Under the pieces are notes generated by a model. The model was given only the letters and a program-made list of their open reading frames with translations. It ran no database searches and was not told the DNA's origin. The position numbers and the translations under genes were made by a program. A stretch of DNA of 43,644 nt, from positions 1-43,644 of the forward strand of contig CAJUBX010000009.1 in NCBI GenBank assembly GCA_910585165.1, given 5' to 3'. This document shows positions 30,703-39,482 of this stretch, piece by piece. Each line of letters starts with the position of its first letter. Position 1 is the stretch's first letter. Source of the DNA: an uncultured Oscillibacter sp. (lineage in GTDB: Bacteria; Bacillota; Clostridia; Oscillospirales; Oscillospiraceae).

Positions 30703-33141
30703 CTACTCCGCGGCGTTGCACTCCGCGAACATGTTGAATCCCCGGTTGGCTCCGTTTCCGGCGAAAGCCCGAAGAAGCCCGCCGATTTCCTCCCGGGTTT
30801 CTTTGTCGTTTTTCCCCACCAGCAAACAGCGGTAGCGGTAGCGGTTGTTGACCTTCAGAACCGGGGCCGGCGCAGGGCCCAGAACATCGCCGTCCCCAAA
30901 CCGTCTTCGCAGCGCGTCCCGAACGCCGACAGCCGCCCGGAACACCGCTCCCTCCTCCGCCCCGGAAACGGTGAGGGTGAACAGGTCCGCAAACGGCGGA
31001 AGGCGGCGCAGCCGCCGCATCCGGATTTCTCCTTCGTAAAAGCGCTCGTAGTCCTGCCGGGCGGCACACTGGATCACATCGCTGCCCGGCGTATAGGTCT
31101 GAATCACGGCCCGGCCGGATTTTCCCCCCCGGCCAGCCCGTCCCACCACCTGGGTCAGCAGGCTGAAGGTCCGCTCCGCGGCCCGGTAATTCTCCACGTA
31201 CAACGAGAGGTCGGCTGACAAAACGCCCACCAGGGTCACATTTTCGAAGTCCAGTCCCTTGGCCACCATCTGGGTGCCAAGCAAAATGGGAATGCGCTCC
31301 TCCTGAAAACGCCGGAGAAACGTCTCGCAGCCCGCCGCTGTGGTGTCCGCATCCATCCGCAGAATTCCCGTTCCAGGGAATAAGCCCGCCAGTTCCTCCT
31401 CCACCTTCTGCGTTCCTGCCCCTACCCGCTTCATAATGCCGCCGCAGGCCGGACAGACGTCAAAGCTCCGCTGGGAGTGGCCGCAGTGATGGCACATCAG
31501 CCGTCCGTTGGCGGAGTGGTAGGTCAGCGGCGCGCTGCACCGGGGGCACTCCGGCACGTGGCCGCACTCCCCGCACAGCACATAGCGGCTGCTGCCCCGC
31601 CGGTTCAAAAAGAGGATGCTCTGCTCCCCTTTTTCCAGGTTTCGCTCCAGCTCCCGGCGGAGGTCGGCTCCAATGAGGCCGGAATTTCCGGCTTTAATCT
31701 CCTGGCGGAGATCGGCGATGAAAACCTGGGGCAGGCTCTGCTCATTATACCGGCGGCGGAGAAGCGCCTTGTGGTATTTTCCCTCCTCCGCCGCCCAGGC
31801 CGTCTCCACCGACGGCGTGGCGGAGCCCAGAACCAATAGGGCGCCGTCCCGGGCACAGAGGTATTTGGCAATATCCCGGGTATCGTACCGGGGCGGATTT
31901 TCCGACCGGTAGCTCCCCTCCTGCTCCTCATCCAGAATCACGATTCCAAGGTTTCGCAGCGGCGCGAAGATGGCGGAGCGGGTTCCCAGCACCACCTTGA
32001 CCTCTCCCCGCCGGATGCGCTTCCACTGGTCGTAGCGCTCCGTCATGCGAAGGCCGCTGTGAAGCATGGCGGCGTCCTCGCCAAAATAGGAGGAGAATTT
32101 TTCCATCATCTGAGGAGTCAGCACAATTTCCGGCACCAGGACAATGGCGGTTTTCCCCTTAGACAGTATCTCCTGGACCAGTCGTAAATAGACCTGGGTT
32201 TTTCCGCTGCCGGTAACGCCCCGCAGCAAAGCGCCGGAGGCCCGTCCCGCTTCCGCCAGGCGCAGGAGGTCCTGAAACGCCGTTTGCTGCTCTTCATTTA
32301 ATACGATGGGAAGGCCCGGTTCCACTTTGGCGGGCAAGGGCACGCGCAGCTCCTCCGCCTCGGAGAAAACCAGGAGGCCCGCCCGCTCCATCCCCCGGAG
32401 AACCTGGGCGGAGGCCCCGGTAAAATAGGTGATGTCCCCGCAGGAGGTTTTTCCGTTGGCGGCCAGCAGCCGGATTACCTCATAGCGGGCGGGGGAGGAG
32501 CGCCGTTTTGCCGCAGCCAGGGCCTCCTCGGCGCTGAGCGCCAGCTCTGCCATCCGGCGGGTCTTATCGCCCACCTTCTGCCGCGCCGCTGTTTCATGCC
32601 AGAGGATTCCGGCCTTTTCCAGGGCCCTGAGAACCGGAAGGGCTTCGCCGCCGCATGCGTCCCGCAGAGCCTCCAGCTCAGCGGAGCCGCCCAGGCTTCG
32701 AATCAGCTCCAGCACCTCGGTCCCATGGCGGATACCTGCGGCGGCGGCAGAGGCTGTCCCGGGGTCCAGCTCCGCCTGGAGCCGCCAGACCTCCTTGAAA
32801 CGGTACCATAGCCCGGCGGGCAGAATAGCCCGCGCCGCCTCGAACACGGTGCAGAAATACCGCTGGCGCATCCAGAGGGCCAGACTCAGGTCCTCGCTGT
32901 TCAGCACCGGCTCCCGGTCCAGCAGGGCGGAAACGGCTTTCAGCCCCCGGACTTTTTTCCCCTCTCCCCGGGCGAGAATTAACCCCTCCGACAGCTTGTT
33001 TCCGCGGCCAAAAGGCACGGCGGCCCGGACCCCAGGGACCGCCAGGGCTTCCAGCTCCTCCGGAACCAGGTAGTCGTAAGGCTTGTCAATGTGATACGGG
33101 GCGGCGCTGACCGCCACTTTCACAATGGCCGCGGTATCCAT
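30703..33141 (-). CDS. priA: Primosomal replication restart helicase PriA
   Basis: 812 aa. It reloads the replisome at collapsed forks. The N-terminal DNA-binding domain (DKPYDYLVP, VPFGRGNK) is followed by a winged helix. The helicase core carries Walker A GVTGSGKTQVYL, Walker B ILDEEQEGSY, the TRSAIFAPL region, and motifs V and VI (GTQMVAKGLDFENV, QVVGRAGRGG). Eight zinc-binding Cys lie between (CGECGHVPECPRC and CHHCGHSQRSFDVCPACGG). The gene begins 10 nt after rpoZ; in Bacillus coaBC stands between them, and it is missing here. Confidence 0.97.
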   Translation of the reverse strand: MDTAAIVKVAVSAAPYHIDKPYDYLVPEELEALAVPGVRAAVPFGRGNKLSEGLILARGEGKKVRGLKAVSALLDREPVLNSEDLSLALWMRQRYFCTVFEAARAILPAGLWYRFKEVWRLQAELDPGTASAAAAGIRHGTEVLELIRSLGGSAELEALRDACGGEALPVLRALEKAGILWHETAARQKVGDKTRRMAELALSAEEALAAAKRRSSPARYEVIRLLAANGKTSCGDITYFTGASAQVLRGMERAGLLVFSEAEELRVPLPAKVEPGLPIVLNEEQQTAFQDLLRLAEAGRASGALLRGVTGSGKTQVYLRLVQEILSKGKTAIVLVPEIVLTPQMMEKFSSYFGEDAAMLHSGLRMTERYDQWKRIRRGEVKVVLGTRSAIFAPLRNLGIVILDEEQEGSYRSENPPRYDTRDIAKYLCARDGALLVLGSATPSVETAWAAEEGKYHKALLRRRYNEQSLPQVFIADLRQEIKAGNSGLIGADLRRELERNLEKGEQSILFLNRRGSSRYVLCGECGHVPECPRCSAPLTYHSANGRLMCHHCGHSQRSFDVCPACGGIMKRVGAGTQKVEEELAGLFPGTGILRMDADTTAAGCETFLRRFQEERIPILLGTQMVAKGLDFENVTLVGVLSADLSLYVENYRAAERTFSLLTQVVGRAGRGGKSGRAVIQTYTPGSDVIQCAARQDYERFYEGEIRMRRLRRLPPFADLFTLTVSGAEEGAVFRAAVGVRDALRRRFGDGDVLGPAPAPVLKVNNRYRYRCLLVGKNDKETREEIGGLLRAFAGNGANRGFNMFAECNAAE

Positions 33142-33151
33142 CCCGGCGGCG

Positions 33152-33364
33152 TTACGCGTCTTCGGTGGCCGCTTCTTCGCCGGCGGCGAGCTTGCCGTCG
33201 GCCACCTCGTGGATGGCCAGGGTCACCGGCTTCTCGTCCAGGTGCATTCCGGTGGCCTCGGCTTCCTCAGCAATCTGACGGGCCCGGCGCGCCACGACGT
33301 TCACCAGCATATAGCGGTTGGGGATATACGAATTCAGCTTGCTCATGGCGGGGTACAGCATCAT
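33152..33364 (-). CDS. rpoZ: RNA polymerase omega subunit
   Basis: 70 aa. MSKLNSYIPNRYMLVNVVARRARQI is the conserved core helix that wraps the beta-prime C-terminus; LAIHEVADGKL follows as the second conserved patch, and the end is acidic. The start at 33364 (Met-Met) has AAAGGAAG 11 bases upstream. It lies between gmk and priA, its normal place in Firmicutes. Confidence 0.93.
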   Translation of the reverse strand: MMLYPAMSKLNSYIPNRYMLVNVVARRARQIAEEAEATGMHLDEKPVTLAIHEVADGKLAAGEEAATEDA

Positions 33365-33411
33365 GGTAAATCAACTTCCTTTCAAACTTTTCTGACTTCA
33401 ATCTATGGCAA

Positions 33412-34008
33412 TCAGCTTCCGCTGATGATTTCCATACGGTCCATGGAACGGCAGTGTTCCGCCGTCATAATGGCGTCCAGTTCCATGGCGGCGTTTTCAA
33501 TCGTGTCGTTGATGACAAAGTAGTGGTAGGCCCCGGCGGTACGGCACTCCACCTTGGCCCGGAGCAGCCGCTTTTCAATTTTCTCCGGGCTGTCGGTGCC
33601 CCGGAGGGTCAGACGGCGGGCCAGCTCCTCCCAGCTGGGGGGCGCGATGAAAATCAGCACGGCCTCCGGCCGCTTCTGGGCGATTTGCAGCGCCCCCTGC
33701 ACGTCAATTTCCAAAATCACGTCCCGGCCTGCCTCCATGGCCTCGTCCACGAAGCGCTTGGGCGTGCCGTAAAAATTGCCCACGTACTCGGCGTACTCCA
33801 AAAACGCGTCCTGGGCCATCCACTCGTGAAAGGTGTCCACGTCCAGGAAATGGTAGTGGACGCCGTTTTCCTCCCCGGTCCGGGGCGGCCGGGTGGTGGC
33901 GGAAACCGAAACGTAAACGTCCTTCCGCTTCTCCAGCAGTACTTTCAGCACGCTGCCCTTCCCAACGCCGGAGGGGCCGGACACGATAAACGTCTTTCCC
34001 TTTTTCAT
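33412..34008 (-). CDS. gmk: Guanylate kinase
   Basis: 198 aa. It converts GMP and ATP to GDP and ADP. The P-loop is SGPSGVGKGSVL, the GMP-binding part contains VSATTRPPRTGE and HYHFLD, and the lid has LRGTDSPEKIEKRL. The start is an ATGA overlap with remA (34005-34008) and AGGAGG lies just before it. Confidence 0.97.
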   Translation of the reverse strand: MKKGKTFIVSGPSGVGKGSVLKVLLEKRKDVYVSVSATTRPPRTGEENGVHYHFLDVDTFHEWMAQDAFLEYAEYVGNFYGTPKRFVDEAMEAGRDVILEIDVQGALQIAQKRPEAVLIFIAPPSWEELARRLTLRGTDSPEKIEKRLLRAKVECRTAGAYHYFVINDTIENAAMELDAIMTAEHCRSMDRMEIISGS

Positions 34009-34244
34009 GTCTCCTCCTGTTTTCCCGCACCGAATTTTTCGGTCGGCAGAGCCGATAAAATCACATGGTCGCTGTCCATGATGAAAATCGACGCGGTTTT
34101 TCTTCCGTAGGTGGCGTCAATCAGCATTCCCCGCTCCCGGCTTTCCTGGGTCATACGGCGGATGGGGGCGGAATCGGGGCCCACGATGGCCACCACCCGC
34201 TCCCGGGAAACCATGCTTCCAAAACCAATGTTGATAAATTCCAT
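34005..34244 (-). CDS. remA: RemA-type extracellular matrix regulator (DUF370)
   Basis: 79 aa, a full DUF370 domain. MEFINIGFGSMVSRERVVAIV and the basic patch RRMTQESRERG, then TYGRKTASIFIMDSDHVILS, match RemA, a ring-forming DNA-binding protein that activates matrix and osmoprotection genes in Bacillus. It is 3 nt after yicC with the ribosome-binding site GGAG in the end of that gene. The yicC-remA-gmk-rpoZ order is the same as yloC-ylzA-gmk-yloH in Bacillus. The symbol is given by homology; targets here are unknown. Confidence 0.92.
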   Translation of the reverse strand: MEFINIGFGSMVSRERVVAIVGPDSAPIRRMTQESRERGMLIDATYGRKTASIFIMDSDHVILSALPTEKFGAGKQEET

Positions 34245-34247
34245 GTC

Positions 34248-35129
34248 TCACTCCACATTCTGCACCTGTTCGCGCATCTTCTCTACCTCGGCCTTCATAT
34301 TCACTACCACCTGGGCGATGGAAACGTCGCCGCACTTGGAACCGATGGTGTTGGCCTCCCGGTTGACCTCCTGGATGAGGAAGTCCATCTTCCGGCCCAT
34401 AGGCTCCGTGGCCTCCAGCATGGTCCGGAGCTGGGCCGTGTGGCTTCGCAGACGGACGGTCTCCTCATCCACCGCCACCTTGTCGGCATAGATGGCCGCC
34501 TCGGTAAGGATGCGCTGAGGATCGATGGTCACGCTTTGCAGCGCCTCCTGCATCCGGGCGGTAAGCTTGGCCCGGTACTCCGCCACCGTCTCCGGAGAGC
34601 GGGCCTCCACCTGAGCAGTATAGTCCTCAATAGCGGAAAGGCGGTTTCCGATATCCTCCGCCAGCCGGGCCCCCTCCACGCCCCGCATGCCGTTGAAGGC
34701 GGCCAGGGCCTCGTCCAGCACGGCGCAGAGGTCGGCGCTGACGGCCTCCAAATCCTCGTCCGCCTTGCTGACAGTGAGCACGTCCGGGAACCGGGCCAGG
34801 ACCTCCGGCGTTACCTTATAGGCAGTGGGGCCGCAGACCTCCGCCAATTCCCTCAGCGCGGCGGCGTACTGCCCCGCCAGCTCCCGGTTGACTGTCACCT
34901 GTGTCACATCTGCGGCAGAGGCGTCCACGGTAACGAACACATCCACCTTTCCCCGGGAGACCGCCCGCTGGACGTGCTGCTTCAGCGCGTCCTCAGCAAA
35001 GATATACAGTCGGGGCATCTTCACCGTGCAGTCCAGATAGCGGTTGTTGACCGCCCGGACCTCCACGGTGATATCCCGACTGTTTCGCGTCTCTCTGGCT
35101 CGGCCATAGCCGGTCATACTCTTGATCAA
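34248..35129 (-). CDS. YicC/YloC-family endoribonuclease
   Basis: 293 aa. It starts with the family hallmark MIKSMTGYGRA, which fixes the start at a TTG codon (35129) with AGGAGG 7 bases upstream. An N-terminal YicC domain and a C-terminal DUF1732 domain with the conserved GRKMDFLIQEVNREANTIGSK are both complete. Homologues (E. coli YicC, Bacillus YloC) cleave RNA. The TTG overlaps the stop of a small Cys-rich frame (TTGA, 35126-35129), which suggests coupled translation. Confidence 0.93.
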   Translation of the reverse strand: MIKSMTGYGRARETRNSRDITVEVRAVNNRYLDCTVKMPRLYIFAEDALKQHVQRAVSRGKVDVFVTVDASAADVTQVTVNRELAGQYAAALRELAEVCGPTAYKVTPEVLARFPDVLTVSKADEDLEAVSADLCAVLDEALAAFNGMRGVEGARLAEDIGNRLSAIEDYTAQVEARSPETVAEYRAKLTARMQEALQSVTIDPQRILTEAAIYADKVAVDEETVRLRSHTAQLRTMLEATEPMGRKMDFLIQEVNREANTIGSKCGDVSIAQVVVNMKAEVEKMREQVQNVE

Positions 35130-35251
35130 AGGGCTCTCCTCCTACATTTCAAATCACGGCGGGGCATCCCGTCTATGCAGCGCGAACAGGTATAACAGGT
35201 GCGGCAAGAGCCGCTGCTCCGGCCGGGATCGTTTGCCGCCGGGTTATCCAT
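35126..35251 (-). CDS. Possible 41-aa cysteine-rich peptide coupled to yicC
   Basis: ATG at 35251 with AGGGAGA 7 bases upstream opens a 41-codon frame ending in a TGA that overlaps the TTG of yicC. It encodes SCRTCYTCSRCIDGM in the middle, four Cys spaced C-x2-C-x2-C-x2-C (residues 16, 19, 22, 25) and a fifth at 36, with a basic tail (RRDLKCRRRAL). Such spacing could hold an Fe-S cluster or zinc. No family is recognised. It fills the 140-nt gap between the J-domain gene and yicC exactly. It may be a real small protein or a leader peptide that controls yicC translation; conservation is unknown. Confidence 0.45.
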   Translation of the reverse strand: MDNPAANDPGRSSGSCRTCYTCSRCIDGMPRRDLKCRRRAL

Positions 35252-35269
35252 GGCGCAGTCTCCCTGTTC

Positions 35270-35875
35270 TCAGATAAAATAGCAGCAGCCGCCGTTGCAC
35301 AGCGTATAGGCACAGCACAGGGGCAGACAGGGATTCCCGGCGCACAGGGTTCCGAAGGGCTCGCCTCCGGGCCGGTAAGCAGTCCCGTTCTGCATCAGGT
35401 TCAGCGCCCTCCGGTACTCCGGGTTATTGGGCTCCATCTGGCAGGCGGTCTCATAATACCGCAGGGCCTCGTCCATCCAGCCCCGGCGGTAGCACACCGC
35501 GCCCTTAAGGAAATTCCACTCCGCGCCATGGTCGCCGGTGTTGTTCAAAAGCGCCTCCGCCCGGGCGATGTCGCCTACCTGAATGGCGGCCCGGACCTGC
35601 TGGAGGACGGAGGAGCCTCCGGAACCGTAGGACTGCTGCCAGCCTCCGGCGTAGGAGGCGCCGGAACCGCCGGACCTGCCTCCGCCGCTGCGCCGCTTGT
35701 TAATCTCCTCGTAGGCGGCGTTGATCTCCTTCATCTTCTCCTGGGCCAGATCGGCCAGGGGATTGTCGTGGTAATTGTCGGGGTGGTATTTCCTGGCCAG
35801 CTCCCGGTAGGCCCGCTTGACTTCCTCGTCAGTGGCGTTTTCCGAAATGCCGAGTACCTGATAGGGATCGTTCAT
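35270..35875 (-). CDS. J-domain (DnaJ-like) protein with Cys-rich tail
   Basis: 201 aa. The J domain covers residues 3-65, with the HPD motif at 31-33 needed to stimulate DnaK. A Gly/Ser-rich linker follows, then a TPR-like helical part (about 98-165), and the last 24 residues hold seven Cys (LCAGNPCLPLCCAYTLC). The G/F and zinc-finger domains of DnaJ are absent, so it is a specialised co-chaperone. It overlaps the DUF5685 gene by ATGA (35872-35875). The DUF5685 and J-protein pair is seen in related clostridia. Possible role in metal-cluster or maturation of its partner is inference. Confidence 0.88.
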   Translation of the reverse strand: MNDPYQVLGISENATDEEVKRAYRELARKYHPDNYHDNPLADLAQEKMKEINAAYEEINKRRSGGGRSGGSGASYAGGWQQSYGSGGSSVLQQVRAAIQVGDIARAEALLNNTGDHGAEWNFLKGAVCYRRGWMDEALRYYETACQMEPNNPEYRRALNLMQNGTAYRPGGEPFGTLCAGNPCLPLCCAYTLCNGGCCYFI

Positions 35876-36762
35876 GTGTTTTTCTCCTGTGCTTCTCTCT
35901 TGTTTTTTCCGCCTTTGCGGAAGGTTCCCTCCAGCACCGCCCTCCCCACGCGGAAAAGGCCGGAATAAAGGGTGGTCTCCAAAACCGGCGTCCACACGCC
36001 GAAGTCCCACAATTCAAAGGCGGTGGCCATCATATGGATAGAGTGGTCCAGCGTGGCGGCAAAGCTCTTTCGGGCCTCCTCCGTCCACACGCCCTCCGAC
36101 AGCCCATAGCGCAGGGCCACAGGATTGTAATTCCCGCCGGCAGCATCCTTTTTTAAATCGTCCGCCGCATCCACCAGGTAAATCCAGCGTCCCAGGTGGT
36201 AAAGCATCTGCTCCAGCACCCGCCGCCGGACCGGCTCGTCCACCGCCTGGGCGGCTCCTTGCAGCAGCACGGCGAAGGTATCCGCCGCCCGGTCCATGGA
36301 GGCGCAGTTTTCCCTCTCCAGCTCCGCCAGCAGGCGAAGCTGGCGGCGGGTCGAGGCGTCAAATTCGGGCCGGGCCCGGGCGGCCTTGCGGTAAGCCCGT
36401 TCCAAAACGGCGGAGGCCCCCCGGTATTTCAGACCGCGCAGCCAGTCGTGGTCCTCCACGCCGTCCCGGGCCTGCCAATAGGCTAAAATCACGCTCTCGT
36501 CCGCCGCCAGGGCCAGGGCCTCCGTAGTCTCCAGCCGGTCCCTTCCATGAACGGGATGGGCGGCGCAGCGGCCATGATGGCTGGGCCCCTCCTCTTTCCC
36601 GGAGAGAAGGATGGCCAGGAAGGTAAAATCGTAGTTCAGGATGAACCGGGCCGCCGTCCCATACCGCCTCCCCAGGACATGGCAGAGGCCGCAGTAAGCC
36701 CGTCCGAAGCGTTTTTGCTCCTCCTCGGGAAGGTCCTGGGGAGGCCTGACGTAGCCGAACAT
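35872..36762 (-). CDS. DUF5685 family protein
   Basis: 296 aa, mostly helical, no signal peptide. It starts MFGYVRPPQDLPEEEQKRFG and has a Cys pair YCGLCHVLG and a further Cys-His (CAAHPVHG). An Asp-rich stretch in the centre, LVDAADDLKKD with a following NYNPVALRYG, resembles the metal/diphosphate-binding helix of isoprenoid-type helical enzymes, but this is only a likeness. The ATG overlaps the rseC-like stop (TGATG). It is translated together with the J-domain gene. No reaction is known for the family. Confidence 0.85.
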   Translation of the reverse strand: MFGYVRPPQDLPEEEQKRFGRAYCGLCHVLGRRYGTAARFILNYDFTFLAILLSGKEEGPSHHGRCAAHPVHGRDRLETTEALALAADESVILAYWQARDGVEDHDWLRGLKYRGASAVLERAYRKAARARPEFDASTRRQLRLLAELERENCASMDRAADTFAVLLQGAAQAVDEPVRRRVLEQMLYHLGRWIYLVDAADDLKKDAAGGNYNPVALRYGLSEGVWTEEARKSFAATLDHSIHMMATAFELWDFGVWTPVLETTLYSGLFRVGRAVLEGTFRKGGKNKREAQEKNT

Positions 36763-37172
36763 CAGAACAGCCGGACAATTGTGAAAGACAGCCCTCCCCT
36801 GGCCCGGAGGCGGCGGTCATAAGCGACGGCCCCCAGGATGCCCAGGATAAAGCCCGCCGCCGCCGCCGCATACTGGACCGCCACGCTGGCGGTAACCGCC
36901 ATAGCGGCGAAGTAGCCCAGGAAAAACAGCGCCACCGGAATCAAATAGACCAAAGCCACAATGCGAAGCATCTTCCTGGTGCTGCTCTCCACAACCACCT
37001 TTTGGCCGGGGGCGGCGCCGATGGGGTTCAGCGCCCGGGCATGGACTGCCGCTCCGGTGACGCCGCACCCGGCGCACTCCTCGCAGTCGTGGCCGCAGGC
37101 GGACTTCCGGGGAACGGAAATCTCCGCGTGGCCCTCATCCAGAATTCGTTCAACGGTTGCAATTTGTGTCAT
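36762..37172 (-). CDS. RseC/MucC-like SoxR-reducing-system protein
   Basis: 136 aa. A short N-terminal beta part carries the Cys cluster CGHDCEECAGCG (residues about 25-36), which can bind an Fe-S cluster. Two membrane helices follow (about 70-90 and 95-118), with a basic C-terminus. This is the standard RseC layout. GGAGG is 5 bases before the ATG at 37172. RseC proteins are linked to Rnf-type complexes and SoxR reduction, but neither is in this window. It lies 21 nt after ybbR. Confidence 0.88.
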   Translation of the reverse strand: MTQIATVERILDEGHAEISVPRKSACGHDCEECAGCGVTGAAVHARALNPIGAAPGQKVVVESSTRKMLRIVALVYLIPVALFFLGYFAAMAVTASVAVQYAAAAAGFILGILGAVAYDRRLRARGGLSFTIVRLF

Positions 37173-37193
37173 GTCTTCCTCCAAACACGGTTC

Positions 37194-38525
37194 TCATCCG
37201 GCGGATTCCCCCTCCGGAGGCGGCTCTCCCTCTGCGGGAGGCTCCTCGGCCCCCTCCCGGATAGTGGCCTGAATCTGATAGAGTCCGCTGATGCCGACGT
37301 CGCCCTTGCTTACCGTCACCTCCGCCGGAATGGTGTAGGTGCCGGAGGCGGCAGAGTAATCGTCCAGGTCCACCGTCACGGCAATATCTTCTCCCGTCAG
37401 GGCGGACACATCCGCCTCCGTACCGAAGACCTTGACCACCAAGCTGTCCGTCAGCAGCTCCACCCGTTTCCCCTCCGGCAGGTTCAGCCAGGAGATGTTC
37501 TCTGTGGAAATGACAGCGCTGGTCATGTCCTTAAAGCGGATGCGCAGGGCGGCCCTGGTGACGCCGCTGACGTTTGTGCAGCCCTCCGGCAGAATAATGG
37601 GATAATTTGTTGTGGTGTAGTTTTCCGAAGCCGTGGTACCCAGCTCCCGCAGGTCATAGGCGGGACCCAGCTTCAGAGTCTCCACATCCTTGAGCCTGGT
37701 GGCGTCCCCGGAAACGGCTATGGTCTGGGGCTCGATAAAATACTCCGCGTTCCGGGCGCGGCACCCGGGAGCGTCGATGAAGTCCACAACCAGGCGCAGT
37801 TCCTTTGTCACAAACACCGGAAGAGTGGCCCGGACATTTTCCACCGAGGAATAGATGCCGGACTTGTCCAAAAGCTGTCCGTTCCGGTCAAAGTATTGAA
37901 GCTCCAGGTCTTTGGAGACGGTTTCCACCGCGCTGCCGCCGATGTCCAGAGTGACTTTGGCATAGCTGATGGGGTCAATGTCTTCCCGGAGACCCCGGAC
38001 CTCCACCTCCGTGTGGGAGAGCTCCACCTGTCCGGCGGAATAGCTCTCCGCCACGTTGCCCACCAGTTCACAGCTGACGTCAATGGTCCGGCTGTAAAGC
38101 TCGCTGATGTTCACCGTAGCCATGCCGAAGCTGGCGCTCTCCCGCTGAATGGCATTGTTGCCGAATTTCGAATCCGTGAAGTTGACCGAGTAGTTGACTC
38201 TCTGCTCCCCGGCGCTGGTGATGTCAAAGAGGCTGGCGGTAACCCGTATCTGGGAGCGGTCCAGATTGCAAATCAGCCAGCGGGTTCCTTTCAGCTTCAG
38301 GTCAATGGTAAAATCCGTGCCCTCCTCCACCAGCATCAGCCCGCGGTCCATCAGGGTGCTCTCATATAAATACTCAATGGGAATATCCAAAAATTCCCGG
38401 GTCTTGGTCTGGGGCGTGCCGTTCGGACCGCTGGTCAGGTCGGCATACAGCCAGATGCCGGCGGCCGCCAAGACGGCCAACAGCAGATATACGACCCTGC
38501 GGCTTCCTGTTTTTTCGTTTTCCAC
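37194..38525 (-). CDS. YbbR/CdaR-like regulator of diadenylate cyclase
   Basis: 443 aa. One N-terminal membrane helix (about 12-30) anchors a long outer part made of repeated YbbR domains (about four, residues 50-425), ending in a Pro/Glu/Gly tail. CdaR proteins bind CdaA and tune c-di-AMP synthesis. I prefer GTG at 38525 because GGAGG lies 8 bases before it. A GTG at 38534 would overlap the cdaA stop but has the same GGAG directly against it. glmM, the usual third gene of this cluster, does not follow. Confidence 0.9.
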   Translation of the reverse strand: MENEKTGSRRVVYLLLAVLAAAGIWLYADLTSGPNGTPQTKTREFLDIPIEYLYESTLMDRGLMLVEEGTDFTIDLKLKGTRWLICNLDRSQIRVTASLFDITSAGEQRVNYSVNFTDSKFGNNAIQRESASFGMATVNISELYSRTIDVSCELVGNVAESYSAGQVELSHTEVEVRGLREDIDPISYAKVTLDIGGSAVETVSKDLELQYFDRNGQLLDKSGIYSSVENVRATLPVFVTKELRLVVDFIDAPGCRARNAEYFIEPQTIAVSGDATRLKDVETLKLGPAYDLRELGTTASENYTTTNYPIILPEGCTNVSGVTRAALRIRFKDMTSAVISTENISWLNLPEGKRVELLTDSLVVKVFGTEADVSALTGEDIAVTVDLDDYSAASGTYTIPAEVTVSKGDVGISGLYQIQATIREGAEEPPAEGEPPPEGESAG

Positions 38526-38526
38526 C

Positions 38527-39399
38527 TTACGCACCTCCGTCCTTCCTGGAGCGCAGAAGGACCGCCAGGCTGAACTTCTGCTTGTCCGCCCCGGGCTCCT
38601 CCTGCGGAAGCAGCTCGTTCCGCAGGAGGTTATCCAGGGTCTCCGGCTTCAGATGCCGCTTCAGCATCCCGCCGGTGGCCACGGAAATGGAGCCGGTTTC
38701 CTCCGACACGATGACCACCACCGCGTCGGAGTTCTCGCTCATGCCAATGCCGGCCCGGTGCCGCATTCCCAGGTCCCGGGAGAGGTTCACGTTCTTGCTC
38801 AGGGGAAGCATGCAGCCTGCCCCCAGCACCCGCCCGTGGCGGACGATGACCGCCCCGTCGTGCATAGGCGCTTTCACAAAGAAAATATTTTTCAAAAGCT
38901 CGCTGGACACCGACGCGTCCAGCACCGTGCCGCTGCGAACCATATCGTCCAGCAGAATCTCCCGCTCAAAGACAATCAGCGCGCCGGTGCGGGACTGGGA
39001 CATCTCGGAACAGGCCAGCACGGTCTGCTCAATGGTCTGCTCCAAAACGCTGGCATTTTCCGCCCGGGTAAAAAAGGCCAGGATGCGGCGGCTTCCCATC
39101 TCCTCCAGAATACGGCGTATTTCCGGCTGAAAAAGAATGATCAAGGCCAGCACGCCCACCTCCACCATACGACTGAGCAGATAGTAAATGCCGTTGAGGC
39201 CGAACAGGTAGCTCAAAAGCAGCGCCGCCAGGAACATGAACAGTCCCTTTAAAAGGCTGGCGGCCTTGGTGGTCTGCACCAGAGTCAGCACTTTGTAAAG
39301 CGCGAACGCCATGATGACAATATCCAGAATATCCGTCGCCTCAATAGTCAGAAGATACCGGCCGATGGTGGCGGCCAGCTCTGTCAGCGTCACATTCAT
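38527..39399 (-). CDS. cdaA: Diadenylate cyclase CdaA
   Basis: 290 aa. It condenses two ATP to c-di-AMP. Three N-terminal membrane helices (about 10-95) precede the DAC domain, which has the DGA motif (APMHDGAVIV) and the RHR motif (GMRHRAGIGMSE). The C-terminal 40 residues are variable, as usual. c-di-AMP controls potassium and osmolyte transport and cell-wall balance. A promoter is present at 39483-39511, and cdaA is the first gene of the long minus-strand run that ends at rsgA. Confidence 0.97.
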   Translation of the reverse strand: MNVTLTELAATIGRYLLTIEATDILDIVIMAFALYKVLTLVQTTKAASLLKGLFMFLAALLLSYLFGLNGIYYLLSRMVEVGVLALIILFQPEIRRILEEMGSRRILAFFTRAENASVLEQTIEQTVLACSEMSQSRTGALIVFEREILLDDMVRSGTVLDASVSSELLKNIFFVKAPMHDGAVIVRHGRVLGAGCMLPLSKNVNLSRDLGMRHRAGIGMSENSDAVVVIVSEETGSISVATGGMLKRHLKPETLDNLLRNELLPQEEPGADKQKFSLAVLLRSRKDGGA

Positions 39400-39482
39400 T
39401 TTACGTCGTCATCCCTTTCTTCCGCGCCGCCGGGAGAGCGGCTGTCTCCGCCGAGAGAAACGTCAGGTCACGAATATTTTTG

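Noticed and set aside
38526..38534. GTG at 38534 as ybbR start
   Set aside because: The GGAG that would serve it touches the codon; the next GTG at 38525 has the same site at 8 bases. The alternative cannot be fully ruled out.
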